Source of the DNA: Rubritalea profundi
GTDB lineage: Bacteria > Verrucomicrobiota > Verrucomicrobiia > Verrucomicrobiales > Akkermansiaceae
DNA length: 50,490 bases
Reading direction: 5' to 3'
Assembly: GCF_002954445.1 (NCBI RefSeq)
Contig: NZ_MQWA01000001.1
Coordinates: forward strand, 1,938,243-1,988,732
The first letter of the stretch is position 1; the number at the start of each line of letters is the position of its first letter. This document shows, piece after piece, positions 25,955 through 35,888 of the stretch. The notes below the pieces were generated by a model. It was given only the letters and a program-made list of their open reading frames with translations. It was not told where the DNA came from and did no database searches. A program made the translations under genes and the position numbers.

Positions 25955-28889
25955 CAGAAATCTGGATGGAGTTTGAGTGAGGAGTGCTGAGTGATGAGTG
26001 TGAAGTGGAGTCAATTGCAAATGGCGATTGATCGTTGATGAGTGCTTTGGCCGTCTCGGTGTCAGTTGTTAGTATTTCTTCTGGCGAGCCATGGAAGACG
26101 ACTTGGCCACCGGCAGTTCCTGCGCCCGGTCCGATTTCGATGAGGTGATCGGCGGAGCGAATGACGTCGAGGTTGTGTTCGATCACCAGCAGCGTGTGGC
26201 CAGCATTGACGAGGGATTGGAAAACTTTAAGGAGTTTTTCAATGTCGATAAAGTGGAGTCCAGTGGTGGGTTCGTCCAGGATGAGGAGTTGGCCATTTTC
26301 GGTGACTTTTTTAGTTTTCGAGAGAAGTTGGCAGAGCTTGATGCGCTGGGACTCGCCACCAGAGAGGGTATTGAGTGGTTGTCCGAGTCTGAGGTAGCCA
26401 AGGCCGACGTCGAGGAGCGGCTTGAGAGTTCGGTGGATTTTAGATTTAAGAGTGAGAGTCTTAGACTTCTTCTCACCCTCTGGAATTTTAAAGAATTCGA
26501 GGGCTTCGGTGATGGTGAGGGCGAGTACGTCAGCGACGGATTTACCTCTCAGTTTGATTTCAAGAGCTGCAGAGTTGTAGCGTGTGCCTTCGCATTCTGG
26601 ACAGGTGATGTAGAGGTCGCTGAGAAACTGCATTTCTACCTTTTCAAAGCCATTTCCCCAGCAGCGCTCACATCGGCCAGCGCCAGAGTTAAAGGAGAAA
26701 TAGCCGGCTTTGAGGTTTTGCGCATCAGCTTCATCGGTGAGAGCAAAAAGTTCGCGGATCGCATCGAATGCTCCAGCATAGACGGCTGGGGTGGAGCGGG
26801 GTGTTTTGGTGAGAGCAGACTGGTCCACACGCTCGACACCGGAGATATGGTCGATGCCTTTGATCGATTTGATGAACGCTGGGTCTTCATCGGTGGTGTG
26901 GAGGAAGGCCTTCTGCAGGTTGCGGTGGATCACATCATTGGCCATGGTCGATTTACCGGAGCCTGACACCCCTGTTAGGCAAATGAATGTGCCGATGGGG
27001 AGCGCGATGTTCTGGTTGTCAATGTTGTGCTTGTAGGCACCTGTGAAGCTGAGCTTCTTGCGTGACTTCCGTCGCTTTGCGGGAGGCTTGATTGATTTCT
27101 CGCCAGTAAGGTAAGGGAGGGTAATCGATTGCGGATTGTTGATTGCTGATTGTTGGATGTCATGGAGAGGACCGTGGAAGGTGATGTTTCCTCCATGTTC
27201 ACCAGCAGCTGGGCCTATATCGATGAGGTTGTCAGCTTGGCGCATGACAGCCTCTTCGTGCTCGACGACGACGACGGTATTTCCTTTGTCACGCAGGTTG
27301 TGCATGATGGAGATGAGGCGGTTGACGTCGCGGGCGTGGAGGCCAACGGTAGGTTCATCCAGAACAAAGAGCGTGTTGGTGAGGGCTGCTCCGAGGCAGG
27401 TTGTTAGGTTGACGCGTTCGATCTCGCCACCTGATAGATTGCGGGCTGGGCGGTCGAGGGTGAGGTAGCCTAAGCCGACTTCATTGAGGTAGGACAAGCG
27501 CGCTTGGATTTCACTCATCGCGTGCTTCAGTGAACTCGATTCCTGGTTTTTGATTTCTGATTTGAGATTGTGGAACCAATCATTGAGATCTGTCAGTGGG
27601 ATGTGCCAGAGGTCGGGGAGGGATTTACCTTCGATCTTGAAGCAGAGAGCTTCTGGCTTGAGGCGGGTGGCATTGCACGCTGGACACTCGGTGTAGGCGC
27701 GGTAGCGGGAGAGGAAGACGCGGACGTGCATTTTGTACGCCTTGGTTTCCATCCAGTCAAAGAAGCCGCGAACTCCATACCATTTACCCGCTTTCCAGAG
27801 TTTGTCGGCATTGCCTTTTTCGCCTTTGAGCACCCATTCTTGATCCTTTTTAGGCAAGAGGTGCCAGGGGGTGTTAGTGTCGATGCCTTGGACGCGTGCG
27901 CAGCGAATGAGGTCGTCTTTGCACTCAGCTCCGCGTTCACCTTGAAAGGGTTTGATGACTCCTTCTTTGATCGTGAGAGTGGGGTCTTGGACAGATTTTT
28001 GAAGGTCGATTCCGATGATTCGGCCGAAGCCTCGGCACTCTGGGCAGGCTCCCAGTGGGGAGTTGAATGAGAACAGCGAGGCAGTGGGGGGGCGGAGTGT
28101 GAAACCGGTGTTTGGGTTGTGCCATTCCGTGCTGAACCCGCGGATTTGAGATTCTTTATTTGAATTTTGAAATTGGATCGAGCAATGGCCTTTGCCAAAG
28201 TTGAGTGCGGCTTCCAGCGCTTCGTGGAGTCGAGTCTTGTTAGCTTTTGTTAGTTTTATGCGATCTTGAATAATAACGGCCGATGCTTCGCCCCATGGAT
28301 TGCTGTCATCCGTGTCATCCGTGCGCAAGATTTCTTCACCTTTGAGAACTCTGAGGTAGCCTTGCTGGTTGAGAAAGTTGAAGACTTCGGCAGTGGTGGC
28401 GTTTTCAGAAATGGTGATGGGAAAGAGTACGAGGATGTTCTTGCCGGCATGTTGGGAGTATGTCCAATCTACGATTGAACTAGGCGAGTCTGGCTTGATT
28501 TCTTCTCCAGTATTTGGATCAAATGCTCTGGCTAGCTTTGGATAGATGACTTTGAGATAGTCATTGAGCTCGGTGAGGGTGCCGACGGTGGAGCGGGTGG
28601 AGCGAATAGAGTTTTTTTGCTCGATTGCAATTGCCGGCGGGATGTTGTCGATACGATCGACCGCGGGTTTGTCCATCCGGTCGAGGAATTGGCGGACGTA
28701 GGGCGAGAATGTCTCGACGTATCGGCGTTGGCCCTCGGCGTAGAGGGTATGAAATGCGAGTGACGACTTGCCGGATCCAGAGGGGCCAGTGATGACCGTG
28801 AACTGGTTTTTAGGGATGTCGAGATCGAGGTTTTTCAGGTTATGCTGGCGGGCACCTCGAATTTGGATCGCTGGAATGTTCTCTGGCAC
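25857..28889 (-). CDS. uvrA: UvrA, N-terminal repeat of a double-length excinuclease subunit
   Basis: First half of UvrA, 1010 codons before a stop caused by the shift near 25955. Walker A motifs GPSGSGKSS (about residue 35) and GVSGSGKST, signatures NLSGGEIER and TLSGGESQR, and zinc-finger cysteines [11 protein letters not shown]...CPECEGTRY are present, so this half alone is equivalent to a complete normal UvrA. Restoring one base after IQIS gives [10 protein letters not shown], fused to the second half as one protein of about 1852 aa, the tandem form known from Chlamydiae. The final ~30 residues as sequenced are out of frame. Upstream neighbour is the YiiX-like gene, 55 bases away. Confidence 0.9.
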   Translation of the reverse strand: MPENIPAIQIRGARQHNLKNLDLDIPKNQFTVITGPSGSGKSSLAFHTLYAEGQRRYVETFSPYVRQFLDRMDKPAVDRIDNIPPAIAIEQKNSIRSTRSTVGTLTELNDYLKVIYPKLARAFDPNTGEEIKPDSPSSIVDWTYSQHAGKNILVLFPITISENATTAEVFNFLNQQGYLRVLKGEEILRTDDTDDSNPWGEASAVIIQDRIKLTKANKTRLHEALEAALNFGKGHCSIQFQNSNKESQIRGFSTEWHNPNTGFTLRPPTASLFSFNSPLGACPECRGFGRIIGIDLQKSVQDPTLTIKEGVIKPFQGERGAECKDDLIRCARVQGIDTNTPWHLLPKKDQEWVLKGEKGNADKLWKAGKWYGVRGFFDWMETKAYKMHVRVFLSRYRAYTECPACNATRLKPEALCFKIEGKSLPDLWHIPLTDLNDWFHNLKSEIKNQESSSLKHAMSEIQARLSYLNEVGLGYLTLDRPARNLSGGEIERVNLTTCLGAALTNTLFVLDEPTVGLHARDVNRLISIMHNLRDKGNTVVVVEHEEAVMRQADNLIDIGPAAGEHGGNITFHGPLHDIQQSAINNPQSITLPYLTGEKSIKPPAKRRKSRKKLSFTGAYKHNIDNQNIALPIGTFICLTGVSGSGKSTMANDVIHRNLQKAFLHTTDEDPAFIKSIKGIDHISGVERVDQSALTKTPRSTPAVYAGAFDAIRELFALTDEADAQNLKAGYFSFNSGAGRCERCWGNGFEKVEMQFLSDLYITCPECEGTRYNSAALEIKLRGKSVADVLALTITEALEFFKIPEGEKKSKTLTLKSKIHRTLKPLLDVGLGYLRLGQPLNTLSGGESQRIKLCQLLSKTKKVTENGQLLILDEPTTGLHFIDIEKLLKVFQSLVNAGHTLLVIEHNLDVIRSADHLIEIGPGAGTAGGQVVFHGSPEEILTTDTETAKALINDQSPFAIDSTSHSSLSTPHSNSIQISEPASTTSKTSISPSRAMNSSSSPASQDQENPR
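25971..26042 (-). repeat. Heptanucleotide array at the UvrA repeat junction
   Basis: + strand 7-mers TGAGGAG, TGCTGAG, TGATGAG, TGTGAAG, TGGAGTC (25978-26012), with degenerate 7-mers continuing to about 26042. It encodes the Ser/His/Pro-rich linker between the two UvrA halves, next to the frameshift. Confidence 0.7.
27127..27161 (-). repeat. In-frame heptanucleotide array in uvrA
   Basis: Units on the + strand: GATTGCG, GATTGTT, GATTGCT, GATTGTT, GGATGTC. Encodes [10 protein letters not shown] in UvrA. Confidence 0.75.
27536..27570 (-). repeat. In-frame heptanucleotide array in uvrA
   Basis: Units on the + strand: TCGATTC, CTGGTTT, TTGATTT, CTGATTT, GAGATTG. Encodes [12 protein letters not shown] in UvrA. 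Confidence 0.6.
28142..28176 (-). repeat. In-frame heptanucleotide array in uvrA
   Basis: Units on the + strand: GGATTTG, AGATTCT, TTATTTG, AATTTTG, AAATTGG. Encodes [12 protein letters not shown] in UvrA. More degenerate than the others. Confidence 0.55.
28304..28321 (-). repeat. Two in-frame 9-bp repeats in uvrA
   Basis: TGTCATCCG occurs twice in tandem; encodes RTDDTDDS. Different unit length from the heptamer arrays, same gene. Confidence 0.6.
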
Positions 28890-28944
28890 GGCAGCAGTCT
28901 AGCCGTGATCTGGAGCGTGGCAAATCGGGAATCAATGATCCGCG

Positions 28945-29574
28945 TCATTTCCTAGGAACTTCGATGAGCAAAGGTGAATCAGCTAGGTCAGAGGGAGCGA
29001 CAGTGGGGGAATTTTTAGGTAAATTGTCGATGCTGCCAAAGCGCTTTTTAACAAGGGCCGCGACGTCGGGGTCGGAGAGATTATAGGACTCCATAGCTCG
29101 AGGTTCGCAGAGCTCGATGTCGGCGGCGTGCTTGTAAATTTTCCAGACCAACTCAGAGCAATAGAGTTTCTCATCATCCCAGAGGAATTTGAGGTCGTAG
29201 TTTTTGTTGAGTTGTTGTGCTCCCCATGTGTGAGCCAATGCGAGGCATTCAGGGGTGATAGCGGAAGAGTCTTTTAGGCGGCGAGCGTGAAAGCTCTTTG
29301 GGGCTCGTTTGATGAAGTCCTCTAATTTGGTGTATTTTACAGGTTGAACGGCCTCGAGCACCCACCATTGGTTCTCGCGCTTGAAAACCACACCCACATG
29401 GGTCCATTCTGAGTCAGTCGCGGCTTTGATGGCATTGGCTTGTCCTCGGTGGCCGCTTTGAAAGACGATGTCACCATCTTTGAGAGCATAGGGGGTGTGC
29501 TTGCTGTGTTGGCCATAGCCAAAAGAGAGGACGGCTGAAAGCAGAATGATGAGTGGGAAAAGGAGGCGCGTCAT
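28945..29574 (-). CDS. Secreted YiiX/permuted papain-like amidase family protein
   Basis: About 209 aa from the ATG at 29574; signal peptide MTRLLFPLIILLSAVLSFGYG. The permuted papain-like fold of the YiiX/YebB family (NlpC/P60-related) is indicated by KDGDIVFQSGHRGQANAIKAATDSEWTHVGVVF, with the catalytic His in WTHVGVVF and the Cys later in LYCSELVW. Such proteins are predicted cysteine amidases or peptidases of the cell envelope; substrate unknown. It lies between the broken kinase gene and uvrA on the same strand, possibly co-transcribed with uvrA. Confidence 0.8.
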   Translation of the reverse strand: MTRLLFPLIILLSAVLSFGYGQHSKHTPYALKDGDIVFQSGHRGQANAIKAATDSEWTHVGVVFKRENQWWVLEAVQPVKYTKLEDFIKRAPKSFHARRLKDSSAITPECLALAHTWGAQQLNKNYDLKFLWDDEKLYCSELVWKIYKHAADIELCEPRAMESYNLSDPDVAALVKKRFGSIDNLPKNSPTVAPSDLADSPLLIEVPRK

Positions 29575-29638
29575 AGATAAAAGAATCGAGTAATGTGAGG
29601 TGTTACTCACACAGTACTCGATAAATAATTAGATGTCC

Positions 29639-31495
29639 TTAGAAATCTATTCTAGCGTCTGGTACCCTTCTTCTCAGTTTTCGCTTTTTTTTGGGTTCGT
29701 CTCTTTCGATTTGAGGTTCCTCGACTACACGAGCTTTTGCGATGAGGAGGATTCTCTGCCATTCTTGTTTCACGAGTTCGATCTCTTTGGTGAGGTAAAG
29801 GATGGATTCGGAGTGAGCTTCAGTATCTAACTTTTCACATCTAGCTTGGCAGTTAGAAATGTAGACTTCACGCCAGACTTCGAGATCGGGAGCGTACTCA
29901 AGATCGATTGTGTTCTGCTTTAGGATGTGATCTGAGTGTGCCTCTTCGAGGAAATAAAGTGTTTTTCCGATTTTTTTCGGGATGCGCCCCTCAGTGAGGA
30001 TTTTCTTGTAGTAGGGTTTAGCTTCGAGCTCTGCGGTCGGTCTTTCCTCTGAGTCTAGCTTACGGATCACACGCTTAGCGTAACGGATATACCGGTCTGC
30101 ATTTTTAGCGAGGCTAGCATCGTAATCAGAAATAGACTCATCGGTGTTGTCGGAGATCAGCTTACGTATTTTATTGATGAAGGAGAGGTGGTCGAACTCT
30201 GGGATCGCTTGTGCCGCCGCAAGCGCTGCGGCTTTTTTCGCAGCCTGGGCTCTCTTTTCTCGTTTGGCCTGCTCCCTCTCGTTTGAACTCTCGAGCTTTT
30301 GCTCGTGCTGCGATTCTGTCTTCTTCTTCTGAAAGTTTGCGATTGTCCTGCAAGATCAGTTGTTGGCGCTTCATCTCCGCGCGATGTTTGGCTAGTCGGT
30401 CTTGTTCTTGTTTGACTTTAGCTGCTTTGAGATCGGCAGCTTTACGCAATTCAGTTTCTTTGGCCTGAGCTTTATGTTGTAGTTGGAGTTTAGCTTGAGC
30501 GAGGTTTTCTTTCTCGTTGGACGAGTGATTCAGCACAAAGGCAATGCCAGCAGCTACAAGGATGATGAGAGCAATGATCACAATCGCGATGCTTGGCGCT
30601 GAGGACGGCTGTTTTACCTGGATTCTAGTGTGAGGACGCGAGCTGGTGGCGGGTGCCGCAACTGGAGCCGCGAGTGGCTGGTTGGCGACTTGTTCAAGTC
30701 GGGCTGCAAGTTCATCGAGCTCTTCAGCCATTTCTCCAACGTTGGGGTAGCGTAAACTCCTTTGAGGGTGAATTGCTTTGAGGATAATAGTATCGAACGC
30801 TGGATCTGAATCACTGAGGGAAGATGCAGGGGATATACGGATGGGGTGGCATCTGGCCCGTGAGCAGCTCATAGAGCATGGCTCCTACGGAGAAAATATC
30901 AGCCCGCTGGTCGATGTTGTTTGGATCAGTGAGGACTTCTGGCGCTGTATAGCCTTTTGTTCCGTAGATCGTCCCACCATCGTGGGTGTTGCTGAGAGGC
31001 CGAGCCAAGCCAAAGTCGACAATCTTTGGGTGAGCAGAGTCATCAATAAGGACGTTAGCAGGTTTTATGTCACGATGGATAAGTCCAGCATCGTGCGCAT
31101 GTTCTAGTCCTCGGCACATGTCTGATATAAGACGGCTAGCCTCACTCATTTCGACACTTTTTCCGTGAATTAAATCGTAGAGTGAGCGACCTGGGGCTAA
31201 CTCCATCACAATGTAGAGCATTCCCTCAATGTTGCCGAAATCGAATACCTTAACGAGGTTCGGGTGATTGAGCATAGCCATCGCTTTGGCCTCGGTCTCG
31301 AAGCTGGAACTAAACTCTGGGTCTAGCCCCATTTCGTAGGGTAAAATCTTGATAGCCATTGGCCTATCAAGTGAGATTTGCGTGGCTCTAAAAACTGCAC
31401 CCATTCCACCTTGAGCGATGAAGTCCGTGACTTCGAAGGCTGGGAAAAAAGGGGTTGAGTTCTTCGGGTGTGGGTGGTTTGTCTCCTTGAGACAT
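29639..31495 (-). pseudogene. Ser/Thr protein kinase with coiled-coil tail, three frameshifts
   Basis: Three frames add up to one membrane kinase of about 617 aa starting at ATG 31495. Order: short N-terminal leader, Pkn2/Hanks-type kinase domain (AQGGMGAVF, AIKIL, HRDIKPANV, DFGLARP), a helix AIVIIALIILVAAGIAFVL, then a Lys/Glu-rich coiled coil and a C-terminal domain without a recognised family. The shifts are at a run of six T in the coding strand (about 31445-31450), a run of four C (30829-30832) and near 30274-30284. Removing one base at each restores a single frame, and the corrected length divides by three. Kinase residues are intact. Paralogue of the next gene. Confidence 0.75.
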
Positions 31496-31664
31496 CCTCT
31501 ATGCCCAGGTGAGATTAGCGGGGGGGGATGTGTTAGCTTGAGAAGCAGACATTATCCTACTTTCGCGAGATTGGAAACGCCGATTCGTGGGTGAGTTGTC
31601 TCAACCGGCAATTTGAAGCAAGTGTTTGACGCGAGGGAGCCGTCGGAAAGTAGAGAAAAACATG

Positions 31665-34211
31665 CTAGTTTAAGCTCTCGACAAAGGCTTGGGTGCCTGC
31701 TGAAGATACTTTGAGAGATGTCACCGCTTGTTTAGCAGCAGTGAGTTGGCCCTTTCTTTCGAGCTCTTGAATGATGTCTTTAAGCTTCTTCTGGTAGAGG
31801 AGGCGAATCTTATCGATAGTCTCGTCGTAAGTGGAGTCAATGCGGCCTTGTTTTTCGTAAGTGGCAATGGTGAGTTTTTCAATTTTAATGCTGCTCCCCA
31901 TGGACGCGACCCTTTTTTCTATCCTGTCTTTACCGCCGGTGATCTCTTTGATCCGTTGAACTGAGCGAGCATGACGGATTTTGTCAGTTCTGGTAAGCCC
32001 TTTAAGGTAGAGGTCCAAATCCCTCGTGATTCGTTCGACGTTTTTCGTGTGTTCTTCTTCGCGTTTATCGTAAGCGTCTTTGACGAGTTTAGAAGCCTTT
32101 GATTGGAGTGCCGAAAATTCGGAAGTACTGGCTCCACCACTTGTAGACGGTGTGATAGCGCCACCAGCAGGGGCGTCTTTACTCCACTCGAACAAAGTGT
32201 AGGGCACCCTTTTATCCTGTGAGGCGTCTCGCCACTTGCTTGAGGAGGAGGCAATGACTATGCTATTTTTATTTTTTGGGTAGTTGTCGTCCCAGTCGGC
32301 ACCTTTCCATTCTTCGCCACTGAGCCACTTCCACTCATTATTGTCGAGGATTCCGCCGATGCGGCAAAGTTGTCCAGAGGGGACGTTGGCAGTGATCAAT
32401 TCACTGAAGTATATAGTTTCGACTTCGTCCGACGGCGTTGCAATGTGTGCACCAGCCGAGGTGGCAAGCTTTTGAGCTTGGCCAAGAGTCAATGGGTATG
32501 GGCAGAGGTAGAAGCTGCGGCTGCCGAATATGAATGATCCTGGCGGGTAGAGAGGGGTTGGGTTATCGAGTGTTTCAGCTACGCGTTCCATTTGCTGATT
32601 GAGAGCTGCTGGCTGTGAGCTGTCGGCCTTCCACTCGATGAGAAACTTTGCTCTGTCGGTGATTTTCATAGCTGAGGCAAACATATCGCTATCGAGCTGG
32701 GCGAATGCGAGCTTGGAAGTTTTACGGATATCGATGGAGTCGTCGGTCCAAGGGGTGCCATCGGTCCATGCCCACTGTTCGTGTCCGGCAGTAGCGGCAC
32801 CAATCCAGACATTCTCACCGGATGGGATTGACTTACGTATTGCTGAGACGTCTGAGCTGGAGTCTACCGTTGCTAGCTGGGCGCCATGCTTGGCAGCCCA
32901 TAGTTGAGCCTGATGCCATGTCAGTTCTTTATCAATAAAGAGAACGAAACGTTCACCATTGTCGAGGGAGATTGTCTCCTTTGGCATTTCGTTCATTGGT
33001 CGATCCCCTTCGACTAAGCGAGTCCGTAGTTGTTCTAAGGTTTTTCGAGTGACGGTCTTGGTGACTACAGGGGGTTGCGCTGGCTCCTTCAGAGGAGGCT
33101 TCGATCGGGTACTTGCGAGTTTCTCGTTGTCCGCTTCAATTTGGGCAATTTGAGCTTCCCTCGTATCCTTCCATTGGAGGACTCCGTAAATGGCACCAAG
33201 CAGGATGATGATGATGATGAAATTGCGTGCATTGCTACCGCCTCTGCCAGATGTCACTTTTTTAGGAGGAGACTTGAGTAATGTTTTTGAGGTTCGAGCA
33301 GACTTAACATTTGAACTGGAGGCCAAGTTAGCAGGCTTTTTGGTGGCCGGTATGGTTAGAAAAGGTGATGCGCTAGACTTACTTTCTTGTTGTTTAGATT
33401 TACGGAAGACGTCTTCGAGATCGTCGGCAAAGTCCTCGGCTGAGGAGTAGCGTTGAGTCAGATCAGAAGCGATGGCCTTGCGGATGAGCCTGTCAATCAT
33501 CGGGTCGCATTTAGAATGCTTGGTGACTGGCTCATAGAGGTCGCCGGGAATTTTCCCTGCGAGTAGCTCATAGAGCATGACGCCCACAGCAAAAATGTCA
33601 GTGGCTGGACCTACTGTGTCGGGAGCGGCTAAAACTTCAGGGGCGGTGTAGCCTGGGGTGCCAAAAATGACTCCCGACTCGGTGTCGCCTGATGGTCGGG
33701 CGAGCCCGAAGTCGCCGATCTTGGGGATGCCCGAATGGGTGATGAAAATATTGGCAGGCTTGATGTCGCGGTGAAGAATTCCCGCCTCATGCGCATTTGC
33801 TAGGCCCCGGCAGATGGCGATGGTTGCTTCTAACGCACCTTGTTGATCAAGGTGACTTTCATAGGTTTTCTCATAGAGAGTGGCACCATCGACCAATTCC
33901 ATGACGATGTAGAGCATGTTATCAACCTCACCGAAGTCGAAGACGCTGATGAGGTTGGGGTGGTTGAGGCGAGCCATGAGCTTGGCTTCCTTGATGAAGG
34001 ACTCACGGAAGGACTCAGATTCTCCTAGTTCAGGTGGGAGCACCTTGACTGCCACCGGGCGGTCAAGCGAAGTCTGAGTTGCTTTATAGACAGCCCCCAT
34101 GCCACCTTTGGCTATGAGTTTCTCGAATTTATATGCAGGAAGAAGCTCAGCCAGGTGGTCGACACTCGGTGGAATGAACTCTAGAGGTTGGTGTGAATTG
34201 ACGTCAGACAT
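31665..34211 (-). CDS. Membrane Ser/Thr protein kinase with two C-type-lectin-like domains
   Basis: 848 aa. Kinase domain at about residues 28-268 with intact Lys56, HRD 147-149 and DFG 167-169. A basic linker is followed by one membrane helix at 331-346 (FIIIIILLGAIYGV). The outside part holds two C-type-lectin-like domains: residues ~415-528 (WHQAQLWAAKHGAQLATV, VWIGAATAG, FLIEW) and ~558-678 (QAQKLATSAGAHIATP, RIGGILDNNEWKWLSG, YTLFEW). Coiled-coil residues follow to the end. This suggests an envelope receptor kinase sensing a ligand through lectin-like folds (inference). Divergent from the globin gene. Confidence 0.88.
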   Translation of the reverse strand: MSDVNSHQPLEFIPPSVDHLAELLPAYKFEKLIAKGGMGAVYKATQTSLDRPVAVKVLPPELGESESFRESFIKEAKLMARLNHPNLISVFDFGEVDNMLYIVMELVDGATLYEKTYESHLDQQGALEATIAICRGLANAHEAGILHRDIKPANIFITHSGIPKIGDFGLARPSGDTESGVIFGTPGYTAPEVLAAPDTVGPATDIFAVGVMLYELLAGKIPGDLYEPVTKHSKCDPMIDRLIRKAIASDLTQRYSSAEDFADDLEDVFRKSKQQESKSSASPFLTIPATKKPANLASSSNVKSARTSKTLLKSPPKKVTSGRGGSNARNFIIIIILLGAIYGVLQWKDTREAQIAQIEADNEKLASTRSKPPLKEPAQPPVVTKTVTRKTLEQLRTRLVEGDRPMNEMPKETISLDNGERFVLFIDKELTWHQAQLWAAKHGAQLATVDSSSDVSAIRKSIPSGENVWIGAATAGHEQWAWTDGTPWTDDSIDIRKTSKLAFAQLDSDMFASAMKITDRAKFLIEWKADSSQPAALNQQMERVAETLDNPTPLYPPGSFIFGSRSFYLCPYPLTLGQAQKLATSAGAHIATPSDEVETIYFSELITANVPSGQLCRIGGILDNNEWKWLSGEEWKGADWDDNYPKNKNSIVIASSSSKWRDASQDKRVPYTLFEWSKDAPAGGAITPSTSGGASTSEFSALQSKASKLVKDAYDKREEEHTKNVERITRDLDLYLKGLTRTDKIRHARSVQRIKEITGGKDRIEKRVASMGSSIKIEKLTIATYEKQGRIDSTYDETIDKIRLLYQKKLKDIIQELERKGQLTAAKQAVTSLKVSSAGTQAFVESLN

Positions 34212-34324
34212 GGTACTATTAAAATACTTGGGGGTCGTGCCGGGAGAGTTACAATGACTTTACATAAAAGGTCAAGCCTTGCTCAATAGAGATTAAAAGG
34301 CTACAACACAACGACACGCTGGTT

Positions 34325-34732
34325 ATGGATGAAAGAGTAATTATGGATAGGGTAGGCCGTCAAGGCTTAGAACGCATGGTGAAGCTTTTTTATGCAAAGG
34401 TGCCTAGCGATGACATTCTAGGCCCGATGTACCCCAAGGGTGATATGCAGGGAGCTGAAGAGAGATTGTTTGATTTCTTGATGTTCCGTTTAGCTGGTGA
34501 TCCGACCTACACCGAGAAACGGGGACACCCGAGGCTTCGAGGTCGTCACATGCCATTTAAAATAGGTGCACGTGAGCGGGATCGGTGGGTGGAGCTGATG
34601 GCTGCTTCGATGCGTGAAGCTGAGATTCCAGAGGATGCGGCTGTGCAGCTAGATGCTTTCTTTTTACAGGTAGCAGATTTCATGAGAAATGTACCTGAAG
34701 GAAATGGGATTAACTTCAATCCGCGAGCGTGA
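34325..34732 (+). CDS. Truncated haemoglobin-like globin
   Basis: 135 aa, 2/2-fold (truncated) globin. The family signature FLMFRLAGDPTYTEKRGHPRLRGRHMPFKIG contains the conserved proximal-His region (GRHMPFKI) typical of group II truncated haemoglobins, and VELMAASMREAEIP continues the pattern. It binds haem and may handle O2 or NO (family knowledge). The start is the ATG at 34325; no Shine-Dalgarno seen. Transcribed away from the lectin-kinase gene. Confidence 0.85.
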   Translation: MDERVIMDRVGRQGLERMVKLFYAKVPSDDILGPMYPKGDMQGAEERLFDFLMFRLAGDPTYTEKRGHPRLRGRHMPFKIGARERDRWVELMAASMREAEIPEDAAVQLDAFFLQVADFMRNVPEGNGINFNPRA

Positions 34733-34867
34733 CAAGATCCGTGCGTTAGCACTGTAGTTGGATATCGAGCCAGAGTGCCCAATCGGAGCGGATGCCGCCG
34801 TCACTCCGATCGAATTGAGAGTCGTTTATTTGCATGCTGGTTCGACCGAATCAGCTGAGCTAGGTGC

Positions 34868-34993
34868 TCAGCACGGCACGATAGAGGAAGGAAATGCTCC
34901 GAAGGCTCTAAGGATGCCAAAGCAAGCTAGGCCAGCGACTACCCATGTGAGGACGCGATGGCTGGAGTGCTTTTTAGTTGGATTGCTTGGCAT
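34868..34993 (-). CDS. Possible small membrane protein (41 aa)
   Basis: Short frame from ATG 34993 with a Lys/His-rich N-terminus and one hydrophobic helix VLTWVVAGLACFGIL. An adjacent frame continues with protein-like sequence (AEHLAQLIRSNQ), so it may be longer with a 1-base shift. The gap 34733-35069 holds nothing else I can identify. Weakly supported. Confidence 0.2.
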   Translation of the reverse strand: MPSNPTKKHSSHRVLTWVVAGLACFGILRAFGAFPSSIVPC

Positions 34994-35069
34994 ATTAATG
35001 AGAGGCGAATGTGACCCCTTTATTCCCAGAAAAGTGCGGGAGGGGGGGCTCTAGTGAGTGAGTCTAATG

Positions 35070-35693
35070 CTAGCGAACTCGACCTGAGCGTCGGGCTGAT
35101 TGGTACTGGTCGATACCAGAGACGATACCTTCTGCAATTTTTTGACGGTAGTTGCCTTTTTTACAGGCACGGCATTCGCTTGTGTTGGTGAGGAAGCCGC
35201 CTTCAAATAGGATTGCTGGGTTCTTGGCATTACGAATGACGTAGTAGCGGGCGTGTTTGACCTTGCGGTCGTTGGCTCTAGTTTTGCGTAAAATGGCATT
35301 GTGGACGTATTGAGCCAGTGGCTTGGAGTGCGACGTGTAATAAAAGGTTTCAATCCCCTTGGCTGCGCGTCGGTATGTACAGTTATAGTGAATTGAGACG
35401 AAAATGGAGTTGCCGTAACGGTTACCGATGGATGCTCGCTTTTGTAGCGATAAGAAAACATCACTAGTGCGGGTCATGCGGGTGCGGTAGCCTTTTTTCT
35501 GGAGCATGTACTCCACCCGTTTCGCTGTGTCGAGGGCGAGGTGCTTCTCATAGACCTTGCCGTAACTGCCGCCATAGTCTTTTCCGCCGTGTCCCGCATC
35601 GATCACAACGGTGCTAAATGCCCTAGCTTGGCTGATTCCATGGCTGGCGAACCATAGGCAAGTGATGAATGAAATGAGGCGTGTTAGGGGCAT
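35070..35693 (-). CDS. N-acetylmuramoyl-L-alanine amidase (Amidase_3)
   Basis: 207 aa, secreted zinc amidase cleaving the MurNAc-L-Ala bond of peptidoglycan. A signal-like N-terminus precedes VVIDAGHGGKDYGG (zinc-binding His), with a basic YRTRMTRTSD segment, FVSIHYNC (second zinc His) and AILFEGGFLTN (catalytic Glu). An internal cysteine-bearing segment, SECRACKKGNY, is less usual. Single domain without SH3 or LysM repeats. The start is at 35693. Confidence 0.9.
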   Translation of the reverse strand: MPLTRLISFITCLWFASHGISQARAFSTVVIDAGHGGKDYGGSYGKVYEKHLALDTAKRVEYMLQKKGYRTRMTRTSDVFLSLQKRASIGNRYGNSIFVSIHYNCTYRRAAKGIETFYYTSHSKPLAQYVHNAILRKTRANDRKVKHARYYVIRNAKNPAILFEGGFLTNTSECRACKKGNYRQKIAEGIVSGIDQYQSARRSGRVR

Positions 35694-35888
35694 TGAATCC
35701 TTTTAGAGTAGGCTGTGTGGTGATGCGCCTAGGGCGCAAAGAGCTGACAATCAACTCGCATAATCAACAGCATCTGTCAAGAAATCAGCTCTAGCAGCAT
35801 CCAAATAATCAGGTAATTAAAGAGTTTTAGCTTTCAGGAATTATTAAGTTTCTTTGGTACGCTTCAATAACCCGCGAAACATGGGTTA

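Noticed and set aside
26091-26966. Long + strand frame of about 291 codons
   Set aside because: Antisense to uvrA, whose conserved motifs are on the minus strand.
25254-28321. CRISPR-like repeated units
   Set aside because: Units are 7 or 9 bp in tandem inside a coding frame, without spacers; no CRISPR array or cas gene seen.
34758-35054. + strand frame of 98 codons starting with TTG
   Set aside because: No start signal or family motif; the minus strand offers a marginally better small membrane frame.
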